From assembly GCA_900552915.1 (NCBI GenBank), contig USBS01000006.1, forward strand, positions 1 to 36,503: a stretch of 36,503 bases of DNA. Reading direction: 5' to 3'. A program made the translations under genes and the position numbers. Origin of the DNA: an uncultured Sutterella sp. (GTDB taxonomy: Bacteria > Pseudomonadota > Gammaproteobacteria > Burkholderiales > Burkholderiaceae_F). Within the stretch, counting starts at the first letter, position 1. Each line of letters opens with the position of its first letter. The notes below the pieces were generated by a model. It saw nothing but the letters and a program-made list of their open reading frames with translations, was not told the DNA's origin and did not search any database. Below are positions 35,274 through 36,503 of the stretch, piece by piece.

Positions 35274-36503
35274 TCAGCGTTGCAGCGCCGTGCTCATGAA
35301 CTGCGCAACGTTCATGAGTTCATCGGGGCAGATTTCATGATCGATGTTGTACTCGCGCCAGATAAAGGTGTCGATGGCGTTTTCGAGCAGATCGGCTCCG
35401 CGCTCGGCCAGAGGCGAGGGGATGACGCTGTCGAAGGCGCCGTGTCCCATAAAGATCGGCGTGCCGCGGCCAGCAGGAGTAAGGTCCTTTTGAAGGAGCG
35501 AGGCGGCCGGGAAGTAGCCGGAAAGCGCAATGCAGCCCGCAAGCGTTCTGGCTTGGCGAACGGAGCTGTAGAGCGCCATCGCGGCTCCCATGGAAAAGCC
35601 CCCGAGGAAGATGCGCTCGGCGCGCAGACCGCTTGTGACGATTTCGTTGACGATCTGAGAGACGCGCTGGTGCATTTTGGCCAGCCCCTGACGGTCCTCG
35701 TTTTCGGAAGCGAAGTCGTCGGAGAGCAGGTCGTACCATGCACGGGTTTTGTAGCCCGGACGCACCGTGAGCTCCCGTTCGGGAGCATTCGGGAAGATGA
35801 AGCGTGCGGCGGGAGCGCCGAATTCGCGCAGCTCTTGCGGCAGCGTCAGAAAGTCCTCGGCGTCGGCTCCGAGCCCGTGCAGCCAAATGACCGTGCATTC
35901 GGGTGTAGCGCCGTCTTCGGGATCGCGCACGATCACGTCAAGAGGCTCGATGCCGGTCCGCGAGCGGGAGGCAAAAAGCGGAATGCCGTGCTGAACCGAG
36001 CGGCGCGCGATCATCTCAGGGCTCATGCGGTTTGTACCGTTGCCGCCCATTTGAGCGGGACGAAGCACACGCTGAACGCGGGCGGGCGCTTCGGAAACGG
36101 CTGCCTCATGCCGGGGCTGCGGTTGGGAAACAGGCGCAAACGCAGCAGCGAAGCTTGCGGCATTGTCGGGACGGGCATCGGTTTCGGTTGTCACGATGCG
36201 CGGCTTCGGAGCCGGAGCCGCAGAGCGGACTTGTGCGAGCTGAGCAGCCTGAGGGGCGGGCGCTTGCGCGGGAGACTGAGGTTTGCGCACAGCGTTTTTC
36301 GGGCGAAACGCTTCGATGATTTCGGGATCCGTCTCGATATAGGGGCCGCCGATCAGATCAATGCAGTAGGGGATGGAGGCAAAGATGCCCGCATCGATCA
36401 CCTCGCCGTCGTCGCTGCGAAAGCCTCCGAGCGTTTCCGAAATGGATTTGGGACGGCCCGGAAGGTTGACAATCAATGCGGCGTGCGTGGGCGTTTCGCG
36501 CAG
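35274..36503 (-). CDS. mog: Mog (molybdopterin adenylyltransferase) C-terminus fused to a carboxylesterase; 5-prime end beyond the window
   Basis: One uninterrupted frame runs in from the right edge; 409 residues are visible. The first 70 or so (ALIVNLPGRPKSISETLGGF, then GIFASIPYCIDLIGGPYIET, DPEIIEAFRPK) match the C-terminal end of E. coli Mog, which adenylylates molybdopterin before molybdenum insertion. A Pro/Ala/Gln-rich linker of about 110 residues follows. The last 225 form an alpha/beta hydrolase of the carboxylesterase/phospholipase (Abhydrolase_2, YpfH-like) group: oxyanion segment VIWLHGLGADAEDF, nucleophile Ser in GGFSMGAAM (codon 35592-35594), Asp in GAFDSVIP and His in YNIDHEICPDE. 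Both halves look functional. Mog and the esterase are separate proteins in most bacteria. Whether the product is cleaved, and what the esterase hydrolyses, cannot be told. The Mog start lies outside this window. Confidence 0.88.
   Translation of the reverse strand: MRETPTHAALIVNLPGRPKSISETLGGFRSDDGEVIDAGIFASIPYCIDLIGGPYIETDPEIIEAFRPKNAVRKPQSPAQAPAPQAAQLAQVRSAAPAPKPRIVTTETDARPDNAASFAAAFAPVSQPQPRHEAAVSEAPARVQRVLRPAQMGGNGTNRMSPEMIARRSVQHGIPLFASRSRTGIEPLDVIVRDPEDGATPECTVIWLHGLGADAEDFLTLPQELREFGAPAARFIFPNAPERELTVRPGYKTRAWYDLLSDDFASENEDRQGLAKMHQRVSQIVNEIVTSGLRAERIFLGGFSMGAAMALYSSVRQARTLAGCIALSGYFPAASLLQKDLTPAGRGTPIFMGHGAFDSVIPSPLAERGADLLENAIDTFIWREYNIDHEICPDELMNVAQFMSTALQR

Overview
This is a chromosomal housekeeping stretch from a betaproteobacterium, most likely Burkholderiales of the Sutterella/Parasutterella kind. 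The assignment is an inference from gene content and order: an rpsU-yqeY-dnaG...rpoD macromolecular-synthesis block, a Lys/Ala-rich RpoD N-terminus, a leuC-leuD-leuB-asd run, GlnK-AmtB, and the character of the encoded proteins. No phage, IS element, CRISPR array or rRNA is visible. One tRNA gene, tRNA-Ser(GCT), lies on the minus strand.

Layout. 1-6.5 kb: an MdtG-like drug exporter (minus), an XPD/DinG-family helicase with an exported coiled-coil domain fused to its N-terminus (plus), an XRE regulator, MntP and an orphan amino-acid-binding protein (all minus). 6.7-8.4 kb: homocysteine methyltransferase, a HigA-type antitoxin with no toxin beside it, an inverted-repeat element and tRNA-Ser. 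8.4-10.2 kb: a DMT exporter preceded by three 13-bp repeats spaced exactly 33 bp apart, then QueH. 10.3-18.8 kb: rpsU, yqeY, dnaG, argO (reverse), glnK-amtB behind a clear sigma-54 promoter motif, and rpoD behind a long, apparently structured leader. 19-29.7 kb: a ten-gene co-directional run with gaps of 33 bp or less: ybaL, nfeD, qmcA, two divergent paralogues of unknown function, a UMF1-type MFS, an iron alcohol dehydrogenase, tadA with a long N-terminal extension, an LD-carboxypeptidase and a hybrid histidine kinase. A LuxR-type response regulator faces the kinase. 30.7-35.2 kb: leuC, leuD, leuB, asd. 35.3 kb to the right edge (minus): the C-terminal part of Mog fused in frame to a serine carboxylesterase.

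How the genes work together. The 10-19 kb region supplies translation, primer synthesis and the main sigma factor, with a nitrogen-sensing and ammonium-uptake pair inserted between dnaG and rpoD. leuCDB makes leucine and asd opens the aspartate family. NfeD-QmcA, YbaL and the LD-carboxypeptidase form an envelope theme in the long run, into which tRNA editing (TadA) and redox (ADH) genes are threaded.

The most unusual content is a set of domain fusions: exported coiled coil-helicase, Mog-esterase and extended TadA. Next are the paralogous unknown pair beside qmcA, the phased 33-bp repeats and the rpoD leader. I saw no clear-cut new defence or mobile system.
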